This document shows positions 33,009 through 42,302 of a stretch of DNA of 64,000 nt, piece after piece. The notes under the pieces are model-generated. The model saw nothing but the letters and a program-made list of their open reading frames with translations, was not told where the DNA came from and ran no database searches. The first letter of the stretch is position 1. Each line of letters starts with the position of its first letter. The translations under genes and the position numbers were made by a program. Source of the DNA: Cladosporium sp. IMV 00045 (taxonomy: Eukaryota; Ascomycota; Dothideomycetes; Cladosporiales; Cladosporiaceae); NCBI GenBank assembly GCA_001931905.2, contig MSJI02000102.1, forward strand, positions 1 through 64,000, written 5' to 3'.

Positions 33009-34925
33009 TCTTGTGGGCAAGTTTGGCGCACAGCCATCGGACACTTGTTCGAACACTAGGTTGGTTGCACCGAGACCTAAGATCTCGCCTTGATTGACTC
33101 CGTCTACTTTATATGGTCACACGTGGCACGCCATGCTTCACCTGCACAGCATTCCTTTGGAGTGTTGACTCATACCACGAAGTGGCTGAGACCAAACAAG
33201 GCACTTAGTGTCTCGCGCTGTGTTAGATTCTTCGTGTCTCTACATACACAGCCTCGAATGTTGAGGCCGAGCAGAGAGAAGCTCGTGATGATCCTTCGTT
33301 ACGAGTAACAACACACAGAGCCACATCCACCATCCAGCTTTATCAACGAGCAAGGCTTCAGCAGCGAAAACCAATAGCGGGTCCACCATGCAGAATTAAA
33401 CAATGCAAAGCTACCGTGCGGTCAGCAGCAGGCGGAGCTGTTCAGTCTGCCAGGCAAATTCAGCATTGCCCTTAGCATTTTCCTCGAGATGAGCTCTGTT
33501 CCTTGAAGTGGCGTCCGAAGAATAGAAGAAAGCGTGGTAAGCACATGATGAGAAAAGTGACTTCCTCGAGATGAGCTCTGTAACACTTCAAATGATATTG
33601 GAAGCAACAGTGGAGGCGAAGTAAGCACATGACGGGGAGAATGACGCCCAGTCAACTGCATAATGCAAGCCTCATTTCCCTGCTGAAGCAAGGCTGTCGA
33701 TGCAGTCAACAGCCTTGCGAACACACATTGACCCCGTTTAGTACGTATAGAACACATTTTGAATGGCGATTGGCTGGGGTCACGCCGGTGGTGTCGATTT
33801 ATCACGCCGATGCCCGCAACTTCGCACAGCCGGTCAGCGAATCAATGTCACTTCTGTTCAGTATCACGCAGGTATCATGCGAGCCTGATGGCTTATCGGC
33901 GGCCGTCCGCAGCAAAAGGCAACTTTGACGGCTACCAACCAGGATGAGAAGTTGACCAGCAGAAGTGCCTTATAATCAGAGGGACGCTACCTTGACTCCT
34001 TGCACTGCCCGCGTCTCACTGCACCCATCAACTGAGCTCTTCAAGCCTAAGGCGTTCCTCATGCACCAACAAGGAGCTCCCAATGAACCACTTCCACGAT
34101 TTGGGCCACTTGACCATGAGCAAGAACCAAAAGCAAGGCAATTTTGTTGCGAAAGGCAAATCAGGGGAGGTAAGTCGCACGTGGCGAAGTGCCAGCGCAC
34201 CAAGTTGATACTCAAGGCGTAAACTAGTGTCAATTGATGAAGAACGACACAGTCAAATACCCAGTTTCCGACACCGAATCACCGATTTGGACCATCAATA
34301 GGGTCATCGTCGATGGGATGACCCAAGATATATCGTTCGAGCTGAAGAGGAGCGACGGCACCTTGCATCCAGAGCCGGTGCAGAGAAATCAGCTCACTTT
34401 TGTTGCGAGGCCGCCAAGAGAAGAGGAGGAGGAGGGGAAGGAGGAGTGATTGCAGCTAGGGCGAGATGACATGCATGGCGGGGCGGTGTAAATGTACCTC
34501 GAACGATGGAGGGTAGTTGATAGTGCTGTTAAACACTGAGATGTTTCTGCGAGTCTTTCATCAAATTTTTGCTCACACGTCTCCAAGGTCGTGACATGTC
34601 AGCATGAGCTTGGAAGAAATCGACATTGAGTTGTCTCCAACCGGGATGACTAGCACAAGGGGCGAGATCAGGTTCGCTGCCGAGGCCGAGGGTGAAATAG
34701 CAAATCACAACGGTATACATGACATCTCAACGAACCAAGCTATCGCCACGAGCTGTTTTACTAACGGAGAGCAGGAGGCCTGCCGAATATTCTGCTGTCG
34801 TGGATCAAATGGACGAAGGGAACTTGGATTCGCGGCAAGCGCCCAGACACTGATCGCTTACGAATCCGATCATGTACGTATTGTGTATTACTCTTTGTCG
34901 GAGATGACGAAACTTTAAGAAGCTC
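33009..34925. other. Intergenic with short open frames and a duplication
   Basis: About 1.9 kb. It contains an 82-bp direct duplication (33481-33646). A plus-strand frame at 34234-34449 (71 codons, with KYPVSDTESPIWTINRVIVD and an acidic end) reads like protein but matches no family I know. A frame at 34604-34873 could splice into the DUF6594 gene through a 49-nt GTACGT...AAG intron; I do not rely on it. Confidence 0.4.
33481..33646. repeat. 82-bp direct duplication, two copies
   Basis: Copies at about 33481-33562 and 33563-33646. Both begin with the identical 19-mer TCCTCGAGATGAGCTCTGT and both contain GTAAGCACATGA about 57-64 bp further on; the middle is diverged and of slightly different length. 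Non-coding. Confidence 0.65.
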
Positions 34926-36034
34926 ATGGCCTTTGAAGTGCACGAGTTCAATTGGGGATATCCAAATCCTGCCATCTTCCAAAGCAGTGATGAAGCTTTC
35001 GGTTTATACCGACGCTTTGGATATCTGCAAAGTCGACTTCTCCTTGAAAAGCAAGACGCCTTGCGAGTCCTGGAAAACAAACTCAACCGTTTCGATGAAG
35101 ATGATATGGCAGAGAGCAACAACAGATATTCAGACATCCACCCTAGTCCCCGTGAACAACTGCTTGCTAAGATTGAAGAAGCTTTCAACTCTTATGGTAA
35201 GATCAAACTCCGAGGTCGGACGCTAATCACCATTGCTTGCGCTGACAAGTCAGCCACCCTTCTCAGATCTTCTCAGCAATTGATGGCTTTAAATCGTCCA
35301 ACTGCATCTGAGTATCGCAGCGTCGGTAACTTCATGGACCAGAACAAACCGCTGATCAACGAAGAACTCGAGCACATTGAGCATAAAGACGATATCGGCA
35401 CTCTGCGCACTAGAAGGGAGCACGCTTGGCTTGACGAAGGTATCGAACATATCCTCCGCTGGCAGCCATTTCCCTCTCTTCGAGTAAGTACTAGCGATGT
35501 TGCAGCAAATGCCTGAGAACCAGGGCCTTTATGAATAATCGAAGTGTTGACAATTCTGTTCACAAGCGTCTTTTCTCTTCACCAGTAAGTGTTCATGTCC
35601 TAATTAGAAAGGGCGCTACGTCGCTTACTAACCAACTAGGAAATGCAAATGAAAACTCGCTTTGAAAGGGAGATAATCATTTTTAGCCGCGAACGCATCA
35701 ATCTTTGCGCCAGCGCTATCATCACTGCCATCGTGATTGGTCTGCTGATCGTCCCGATCTTTTTGCTATACAATATGGCCAAAGACAACAAGAATGTGCT
35801 CGACGACCACTCGACTGGGGCCTACATCGGCATCTTGCTCGTGAGCACGCTGCTTTTCTCAGTCGTCCTGTCATTGTTCACTATGGCCAAAAAACATGAG
35901 ATTCTGGGAGCATCTGCGGCGTAAGTCCGACACCCGCGTCACTTGAAATTAGATCTTTAATATACTGAGCCGAGCTAACCGGTGACAGGTACTGCGCCGT
36001 TCTTGTCGTGTTCTTGGGTAATGTTCCAAAATGA
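34926..36034 (+). CDS. DUF6594-type membrane protein, 300 aa
   Basis: Four exons, 34926-35483, 35567-35584 (18 nt), 35640-35920 and 35989-36034; all phases close to 300 aa. The N-terminal half matches the fungal DUF6594 pattern: GYPNPAIFQSSDEAFGLYRR, then FGYLQSRLLLEKQDALRVLE with a long coiled segment (LENKLNRFDEDD). The micro-exon encodes RLFSSP and restores a motif (PSLRRLFSSP) common before the membrane part. Three transmembrane helices follow: INLCASAIITAIVIGLLIVP, AYIGILLVSTLLFSVVLSLF and YCAVLVVFLGN, the last split by the final intron. Such proteins are abundant in filamentous ascomycetes, often near incompatibility-type genes; function unknown. Translation might begin further upstream through an extra exon. 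Confidence 0.82.
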
Positions 36035-36244
36035 ACGAATCTTTACGGTCATGACCAAGCTGTTCAGCGGGGTGATTGTCTCTACTGTGGACCTGGAACC
36101 ATTTCTCGCTATCGATGGGCTGGAAGCTGTCTGCAAAGTAATATCATGGTGCTCAAGTTTTGTATTTGCCCGACGGCAAGGTTCAGCGTATTACAGGCGC
36201 CCCTTTTTTGTGGCGAATTTATAATGACGTTGTGCCCTTCGGGT

Positions 36245-36363
36245 ACATACGACCAAATGTCAGTGAAAACTGGGCATCCCGTCCGCTCTGCCATACATAA
36301 GCACTGAACCGGGCGACTAGTACTAGAGTGGGTGACCATCTGGGAATCCCGCCTGTTGTATGT
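36245..36363 (+). rRNA. 5S ribosomal RNA gene
   Basis: 119 nt that begin ACATACGACC and end GTTGTATGT, so the 5' and 3' ends pair as 5S helix I. Internal blocks fit the eukaryotic 5S pattern: CATCCCGTCCGCTCTGCC (loop B/helix III), CAGTG pairing with CACTG (helix II), and the C-box-like GAGTGGGTGACCATCTGGGA. A T-run (TGTTTTTG) directly follows and would terminate RNA polymerase III. Lone, dispersed 5S genes are the usual arrangement in Pezizomycotina. Some variation from the common fungal consensus leaves a chance that it is a variant or pseudogene copy. Confidence 0.9.
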
Positions 36364-36928
36364 TTTTGTTCTGGTAGCTGTCTTTTTGGTGAATTTGTAG
36401 CTGGATTTTCAAGAAAAACGCTGGGTCGGTTGGGCTGTAGTTGCTCGAGCCTCGCAGAGAAGCACTGAATGAAGTAATGTACGGCGTTGTTGGGCGATGG
36501 TCACATTGACATGCTTTGTCATTTTCATGATTGGCCGTGCCCTTCGGCAGTAGCATTTGATCGGGCTGGAGTCGCCCGTTACCAAAAACTGTATATCAAA
36601 GCCCCAGGCCAGTAATTTGCTCGCCCGAAGTCGACAATCAACGGCAGCCTCAGATTTTTGCCCTCAACATGCGCACAGCCGACCGAGACAAGATTCCCAA
36701 TTGAGATGCTGCAGAGCTTGTCTTTAGGCCAGTTGTTGTCTAGATCTAGGGTCCGTGTAAACCCGGATGTGCATCGTCGACCGACCAGACTCGTCGGCAG
36801 CGGCACTCGAAATTGATGACACTGCGAATGCGGTGCGAGTACCCGGTCATTATCTGGAAAAGGTATCTGAAGTCGGAGAGTCGTGGCTTTCTGTCAAACC
36901 GTCTAATCACAATCCACGAAACTGGATC
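36364..36928. other. Intergenic, no supported gene
   Basis: About 565 bp between the 5S gene and the convergent rRNA methyltransferase. Only short frames without domains. Confidence 0.5.
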
Positions 36929-38005
36929 CTAGCCAGATGCTGGAGATTGACGCTTGTACAGATGGATCTGATATCGCATGTTTTCGAGCTCGACAGGATA
37001 CTCCAAGCCTTCGGGAAGTCTGAACCATTTTGACTCGTTCGTCAGGACCTTCTCCCACAGGGCATCTTCCGGCTGGGCTCCAAGGAGGGTATGGTCAAGC
37101 AGCCACTGCATTGGGTACTTCTTCTCAGCTCCGTTGATCGAAACGGTCGAGTAGCTTCCAGGACTGTCGACTACAAGGAGTAAAGATCCGGACTTTGCGC
37201 TAGCTGTGAGATTTTTCAGCAGCCGCTGAGTCTTAGGTGTTGATGTGGAATAAAGCTCGTTCAAGGTAAACATGATGGTAACCAGGTCCGATGAGCCAGC
37301 TTTGGAAGCGACTGTCTGTTCGTCCCAGTCCAGAACGTCAGATTGTTCGCAAATTGCAGTGAAGTTGTCTCGCGAGACCATAGGCGCCGCTGCTTCACGC
37401 ACGGCGGCAGAGGCGTACTTCGACAAGACGGGCGTGGACACCGCAGCTTCGTCCAGCTTGTTAGAGATTGGCTCCCACGCAGCAATGTCGACCAATGTGG
37501 CATTCACGCGGATTTGTCTGGCCTCAGAGTCATTCGTCTTGGTGAGATTCTGCCATCCTGCAATGCTCACCAGCTCGGCTCCAGCGCCACCTCCGATGCT
37601 CAAGATTTTGAGGTCTGTGGTACTGTCTTCACGCTCGCTTCGCAGAAAGTCGTCGATGTCCTCGAACACTTGCAAATAACCAAGCGCCCGAGCAGCGCTC
37701 CAGCGTAGTGCATATGCCCGGAGATAGCTCTCAATGCTGAACGCCGTCGCGAAATCTCTGTTGTAGAGATGGCCTTTGACTTCTTGGAGAGCCGCAATGT
37801 CTTCAGGCCCCGTCCAAAGAGAATCGCGAAAGATGTTCAAGCATTTTTGCTGCAGGCCACGTGAGATACTGCTGGTTTGCTCTCGAGCAGATTCGCCATT
37901 CTTGGTAGTGGGAGCCTTCGAAGCAATTCCCTTGGATGCTTTTGCGGGTTTCGCGTTGGGCTTGCCTGCCTTTTTCTGCGCCTGCCTTGCGCGATCGTTG
38001 TTCAT
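36929..38005 (-). CDS. BMT6: 25S rRNA (uridine-N3) methyltransferase, Bmt6-like, 358 aa
   Basis: Intact single exon of 358 aa from the first ATG at 38005. The N-terminus is a Lys/Ala-rich basic tail (ARQAQKKAGKPNAKPAKASK), typical of nucleolar proteins. The SAM-binding fold starts at LKILSIGGGAGAELVSIAGW (about residues 130-150), followed by the acidic strand end ATLVDIAAWEPI, QSDVLDWDEQTV and SSDLVTIMFTLNELYSTS. The C-terminal domain holds LLLVVDSPGSYSTV and ends RYQIHLYKR. This matches fungal Bmt6-type proteins; in yeast Bmt6 makes m3U2843 in 25S rRNA. Bmt5 and other Rossmann methyltransferases are less similar in motif I. By coincidence its neighbour is a 5S rRNA gene. Confidence 0.85.
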   Translation of the reverse strand: MNNDRARQAQKKAGKPNAKPAKASKGIASKAPTTKNGESAREQTSSISRGLQQKCLNIFRDSLWTGPEDIAALQEVKGHLYNRDFATAFSIESYLRAYALRWSAARALGYLQVFEDIDDFLRSEREDSTTDLKILSIGGGAGAELVSIAGWQNLTKTNDSEARQIRVNATLVDIAAWEPISNKLDEAAVSTPVLSKYASAAVREAAAPMVSRDNFTAICEQSDVLDWDEQTVASKAGSSDLVTIMFTLNELYSTSTPKTQRLLKNLTASAKSGSLLLVVDSPGSYSTVSINGAEKKYPMQWLLDHTLLGAQPEDALWEKVLTNESKWFRLPEGLEYPVELENMRYQIHLYKRQSPASG

Positions 38006-38376
38006 CGTTCTTGGATGATCGCGATTGGAAAGCAAGCTAAGGTAGTCTATGCCAAACAGCAAGGCATCTATCGCAAAACCCTATCAAAATTCCAGTCGTC
38101 TCATCGGTCTTTTGCAAGTCCGATTGCGGAGAGAGAATGTGGAGACCAGACGGAGAACGCGCCCTTCGAACTGTGAGCAATACAGATGACTGGAGTCCAA
38201 TCAACCAATGTTACCTCGGAAAGTAACATTATGCGGCTGATAAGTAGCCTGCGGCCGCCAGTTAGGTCTATCCTATTTTCTTACATCCCTTTCAATTCCC
38301 TCGGACCTTCACATCATTGCAGAAGATACACCATAAGCAGTCCCCCAGGCCCTTAACCACAGCAACAACCCTCAAC

Positions 38377-38964
38377 ATGCGTCTCCAATACATCCCCGAC
38401 GACCCTCAGATGGAGACAGAAGAAGATGCCGCCATCGTTCAGCGCGTCAAAGACCGCCGCGGCGGCAAGCTTATCGCCCTTGACAAGACTCTCCTACTCT
38501 CGCCTGCTCTCGCCAATGGATGGAATCACTTCCTAGGCGCAGTGCGAACTCAGACCTCTCTACCAGCCAGCGTTCGCGAACTGGCGATATGCCGCGTCGC
38601 AGTACTAAACAAAGCATGGTACGAGTGGGATTCACACCGACCCATACTCGAGAAGAGCGGCGTGTTGAGCGCCGAAGCGATCGAGAGCTTGAAGATCCGA
38701 CCGGAGGATGCAAAGAGAAAGGGCGAAAATACGTTTGACGAGAAGCACGCGGCCGTGCTTGCGTATACCGATGCGATGACTCTAGGTTGCATCGTGCCGG
38801 ATCCGGTGTTTGCGCGCTTGAAGAGCTTTTTCAGCGAGAAGGAAGTTGTGGAAATTACCGGCACGGTGGCAGCGTACAACTGCGTGAGCAGATTTCTTGT
38901 TGCAATGGACGTCGGTGAGATGGCCGAGAAGTACGGTGTGGATATGAGCGGGAAGACAGCATGA
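38377..38964 (+). CDS. Carboxymuconolactone decarboxylase-like protein, 195 aa
   Basis: Intact single exon; the first ATG in frame is at 38377 (MRLQYIPDDPQM). 195 aa. Belongs to the CMD/AhpD-like all-helical family: LLLSPALANGWNHFLGAVRT, SLPASVRELAICRVAVLNKA, then YEWDSHRPILEKSGVL and HAAVLAYTDAMTLG. The two-Cys CxxC active site of true AhpD peroxidases is not present at the usual place (VAVLNKAWYEWDSH has none), so a thiol peroxidase role is unlikely. Such fungal proteins are often of unknown function, some tied to lactone or aromatic metabolism. It is divergent from the rRNA methyltransferase, with about 370 bp between the starts. Confidence 0.85.
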   Translation: MRLQYIPDDPQMETEEDAAIVQRVKDRRGGKLIALDKTLLLSPALANGWNHFLGAVRTQTSLPASVRELAICRVAVLNKAWYEWDSHRPILEKSGVLSAEAIESLKIRPEDAKRKGENTFDEKHAAVLAYTDAMTLGCIVPDPVFARLKSFFSEKEVVEITGTVAAYNCVSRFLVAMDVGEMAEKYGVDMSGKTA

Positions 38965-39121
38965 GGTTGTGATGGTCAAATGGAGAAAGAGTGAGGTCAA
39001 GATTATAGAGGCCGTTCATTCACATTAATATATACAATCACAGTACCACCAACGCCTACGCTGAGGAAGCAGATCCAAACAAAATCCGAAAGGTCGTAAT
39101 CCCAAATCGTCCGCAAACAAA

Positions 39122-40120
39122 TCAATACCTCACCGTCACAGTGTTGCCATTCAAGCTCAAAATTCCAGTGTACGACGCTCTACCAGCCCCGAGATCACCA
39201 TGCCAGATCGCATGGTCTCCATTGATCGCGACATCCAGACCTCCAGGCGCCTTAAGGCCATCGGTACCAGTAGCCAGGAGCTGGCCACGTCTGGTGTAAG
39301 GTCCCTTGATGTTGTCTGCGGTGGCGTACTCGACCTTGTACTTCGGCGTAGAGTAGCACTGAGGCGAGAAGAAGAGAATGTATTTACCATTCAACTTCGT
39401 CAGGGCTGGAGCTTCGATATACGCTCCATCTTGATTGCCGTTTCTCAGGATTGCAACTGGGTTGCCGATCTTCGTGACTCCGTCTTGGCCGACTTGCTGG
39501 AGCATCAAGGGCGTCGGGACGATTGGTGCGACGGTGTTACCGCACTCGCCGCCGTGGCCAATTGCGTTGCCGTCGATTTTGTACGTGATCCATCGCGTGC
39601 CGTCCTTGGGATCAAAGTATCCAGCGGGATCGATGGCGCCACCCTCTGATAACGGACAGATCCAAGGTTGCGAGCTGGAGTCGACGTATGGTCCGGCGAC
39701 ATTTCTGCTTTTCGCGTAACTGAGACAATGGAGTCGGGTATTGGACTTCAGAGCAGCGGTGTAGTACATGATGAACGATCCGTCGTTGAGTTGGACAGGA
39801 TCTGGCGCCCACACACGAGGATTGGCGGGATCTACCCAGCCCGGCAGGTTAGGAAGAGCGTCGTCACCGGCAGTGGATTGCCAGTTCCTGTAGTCCGGCG
39901 TGAAAGCCTTCTGCATGTGGACTCTCTTGCCGTTGACAATGGCATTGGTGCTGAATGCATGCCAACCGGCATCCGTTTTGATAATTCCAGGGTCAGGAAA
40001 ATTCTGTCCGTTAAGAATTGGTTGGATCGTTGCTCGCTTTGAGAGGTCGTCGAGTGGCAATGCGGATGTTGTTGATAAAAGGGCAGCGTAAACGCTGAAT
40101 CTGAGGAATGAGAAAACCAT
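39122..40120 (-). CDS. Secreted glycoside hydrolase family 43 enzyme, 332 aa
   Basis: Intact single exon, 332 aa, with the first ATG at 40120. A signal peptide of about 20 residues (FLRFSVYAALLSTTSALP) and a Lys-Arg site suggest secretion and processing. The five-bladed propeller of GH43 carries the expected acidic residues: Asp in NGQNFPDPGIIKTD (general base), Asp in GGAIDPAGYFD (pKa modulator) and Glu in DGAYIEAPALTKLNG (general acid). GH43 members act on arabinan, arabinoxylan or xylan side chains; the subfamily and linkage cannot be decided here. Two Cys pairs (LHCLSY, WICPL, GGECGN, PQCYS) could form disulfides. Likely part of plant cell wall breakdown. Confidence 0.9.
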   Translation of the reverse strand: MVFSFLRFSVYAALLSTTSALPLDDLSKRATIQPILNGQNFPDPGIIKTDAGWHAFSTNAIVNGKRVHMQKAFTPDYRNWQSTAGDDALPNLPGWVDPANPRVWAPDPVQLNDGSFIMYYTAALKSNTRLHCLSYAKSRNVAGPYVDSSSQPWICPLSEGGAIDPAGYFDPKDGTRWITYKIDGNAIGHGGECGNTVAPIVPTPLMLQQVGQDGVTKIGNPVAILRNGNQDGAYIEAPALTKLNGKYILFFSPQCYSTPKYKVEYATADNIKGPYTRRGQLLATGTDGLKAPGGLDVAINGDHAIWHGDLGAGRASYTGILSLNGNTVTVRY

Positions 40121-41183
40121 TGGAATGCGAAGACCAGATTGCGTCAATAGCAGGGCAGCTTCGAGGACTTGCCAAGGACGATGAGATCGATCAAAGAGGT
40201 GCCAAGTATATTAATGATTAAAGACGAAGATGATTCTATTTCAAAGGACTGCTGACAACAAAGAGAGGAAATGAGGAATATATCCATCTCCCCCTTCCGC
40301 CCAACCCCACCAGAGGGCACCAACGCATGTCGACGCCATGCAGTCTGCGTGCCGCGGTATGCCAATTTTTCTCTGGTACAGCGAAGCAAAGGACCGAAGA
40401 TGAATTTGCCCCTCTCGTATAGAGCAGAAGCGTGTAGAAAAGTAGGAGATAGCTCAAATAAGTCTCCTGAAAATAGAATTATAGCGCACGCTAAGCCCAG
40501 TGCGGCGTGACTGCGGCAAGGCCAGGCTCGCCGAGATCCTTTGTCGACGACGTGATTGAGGGCATGAATGGCCAGGTGTTGGGTGATCGAGGAAGACGTT
40601 GTTGGCGGCGTGGAGAACCGCGCTTTGGTCCAGGAGCGCGCAACGGCTTGACGTTGGAACTCGAGTCCCTGTTGATCATCCAAAGCTATGCAGGGCACGT
40701 CTTCAATACGAAGTCGAGGATACGAGCCGAAAAGCGTCGATCAAGAACTCACAAATGCCGCGTTCTTTGTTTCCGCCCTCTCTGCCTCGATCTGAACAAC
40801 CAACTTTTGTCTCCGCAGTTGATGATTCTTGCAGGAGAGCTGACCAACATGCCGCTGCAAACGCCGCAATATTGCAGAATCTTGGAGGGCGTAGATAGGT
40901 GGAATTCTGGACGAGCCTACCGGGAAAAAGGAGATAAAGTTTAGCGTCCATGTAGATCAGGGTTGACAAGCCGGACGTCGAATATGCAAGTATGCGTTAT
41001 TCTGACGAAACAGCACCCAATCGCAGTCATGTGATTGTTGGTCAAGAAACATGCCGAGCCTTGAGCATGCGTGCAAAGAGTGGAAGGCGGCGGTGCTCCT
41101 TGGCTTCGGCTCTTCTACTATCTCCGATCATGAGGGACAGCACTTTGAATGCGGAATGCGAGTTTTTGATCTCATGTTGGGCA
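40121..41183. other. Intergenic, no supported gene
   Basis: About 1.06 kb between two minus-strand genes; overlapping short frames on both strands show no domain. Contains the GH43 promoter. Confidence 0.5.
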
Positions 41184-42302
41184 TTACACTTGCTCCAGGA
41201 ATCGCTGTAAAGCCACAGCACCCCTGTCTCTTTGGACATCGTTCTGGCAGTGATGACCAGCGCCTGCGATGACTACCAGTCGTACCCTTCCGGCCTCTTC
41301 TGTGTGCACTCCTTCAAGACTTGCACTGTCTGGCCGAGATCTTTGACCTCGAATTGGAGACGCCTTCTTGTCTGCGGAAGGTGATCGGGACGAGATGGCC
41401 TCTCGATACTGCGCAGCCTGTAGGCTGCATATATCAGTGTCAATCATCATATCCTCGCTGCCAACCATGATACAGATCCGAGCACGCTGATCTTCTCCAG
41501 ACGATTGAGAGATATTTTGGACGATATCTCTCGCATTTAGCCATTGCGGCCTACCTTTCCACCACGACCAAAGATTACCACACATCCCCATGGCCCAGCG
41601 CATGCTCTCATAAGCAGGCATCCAGCGCCTGAACTCGGAGACCGACTCTTGAGGAAACCGCCTCCCAAAGAAAGCCTGCTTGACCAATCTGTCCGAACTC
41701 AAAGGCGACGTCGGATGTTGCAAGTGTAGCCAACTGCGCAAAGGAAACCACGGGTCAGTCTTGAACCAATTCCAGTACACGCCATAACTGCCAAAATGCG
41801 CAATGGCATCGACGAGGCAAAGCGCACGCGCTTGCAAGCGGCTGTTCGCCAGCAAATATTGCAGCAGACCGGGTCCGGAGGAATGGCCGACGACGGCTAG
41901 ATAATGAGACCGGGCATCGCGTTGCGCATACTCGATGCACGCAAGCAGGTCATCGGCAAAAGCGTCGAGAGGCGTGCCCCAGACCATATGAAAGGAAGGC
42001 ACTGGGTATGACGCGCCATGATTGCGAAGACTGTACGCGTACAAGACGCCCTGGTAGCCGGATCGATGAAGGTGGTCCATCCATTCGATCCAGACGCCTG
42101 CGCTGCCGTAGCCACCGTGCGCGAAGAAGACTGGTGGCGAAGAGCCATGGTCGCTGGGTTCTTTTGGTCGCGATATTAGCAACTCGAGGTCGCCTGACGA
42201 TGTTGTTACGAAAACTCGCTCTATGTGCTCAGGCAATGGGCGGAATTGCGGTGGTTGAGAGCGCCAGCGCAGACTTGCGAGAGACTGTATGGCTTCAAGC
42301 AT
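41184..42302 (-). CDS. Alpha/beta hydrolase, 372 aa
   Basis: Single exon; the frame opens far upstream but the first well-placed ATG is at 42302 (MLEAIQSLASLRW), giving 372 aa. The alpha/beta-hydrolase fold shows the oxyanion-hole HGGYGSAGVW after PPVFFAHG (about residue 65), the nucleophile elbow VVGHSSGPG with the catalytic Ser (about 145), a likely acid Asp in MVGSEDMMIDTD, and the catalytic His in VVIAGAGHHCQND near the C-terminus. A disordered basic insert (SPSADKKASPIRGQRSRPDS) sits between the acid and His. No signal peptide. Resembles fungal esterase/lipase-like or lysophospholipase-like hydrolases; substrate unknown. Confidence 0.85.
   Translation of the reverse strand: MLEAIQSLASLRWRSQPPQFRPLPEHIERVFVTTSSGDLELLISRPKEPSDHGSSPPVFFAHGGYGSAGVWIEWMDHLHRSGYQGVLYAYSLRNHGASYPVPSFHMVWGTPLDAFADDLLACIEYAQRDARSHYLAVVGHSSGPGLLQYLLANSRLQARALCLVDAIAHFGSYGVYWNWFKTDPWFPLRSWLHLQHPTSPLSSDRLVKQAFFGRRFPQESVSEFRRWMPAYESMRWAMGMCGNLWSWWKGRPQWLNARDIVQNISQSSGEDQRARICIMVGSEDMMIDTDICSLQAAQYREAISSRSPSADKKASPIRGQRSRPDSASLEGVHTEEAGRVRLVVIAGAGHHCQNDVQRDRGAVALQRFLEQV

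Noticed and set aside
33481..33646. CRISPR-like repeats
   Set aside because: Only two long diverged copies in a eukaryotic genome; a simple duplication.
34604..34918. 104-codon frame upstream of the DUF6594-type gene as its first exon
   Set aside because: It can be joined in frame through a 49-nt GTACGT...AAG intron, but the acceptor is weak and the peptide shows no family similarity, so the start at 34926 is preferred.
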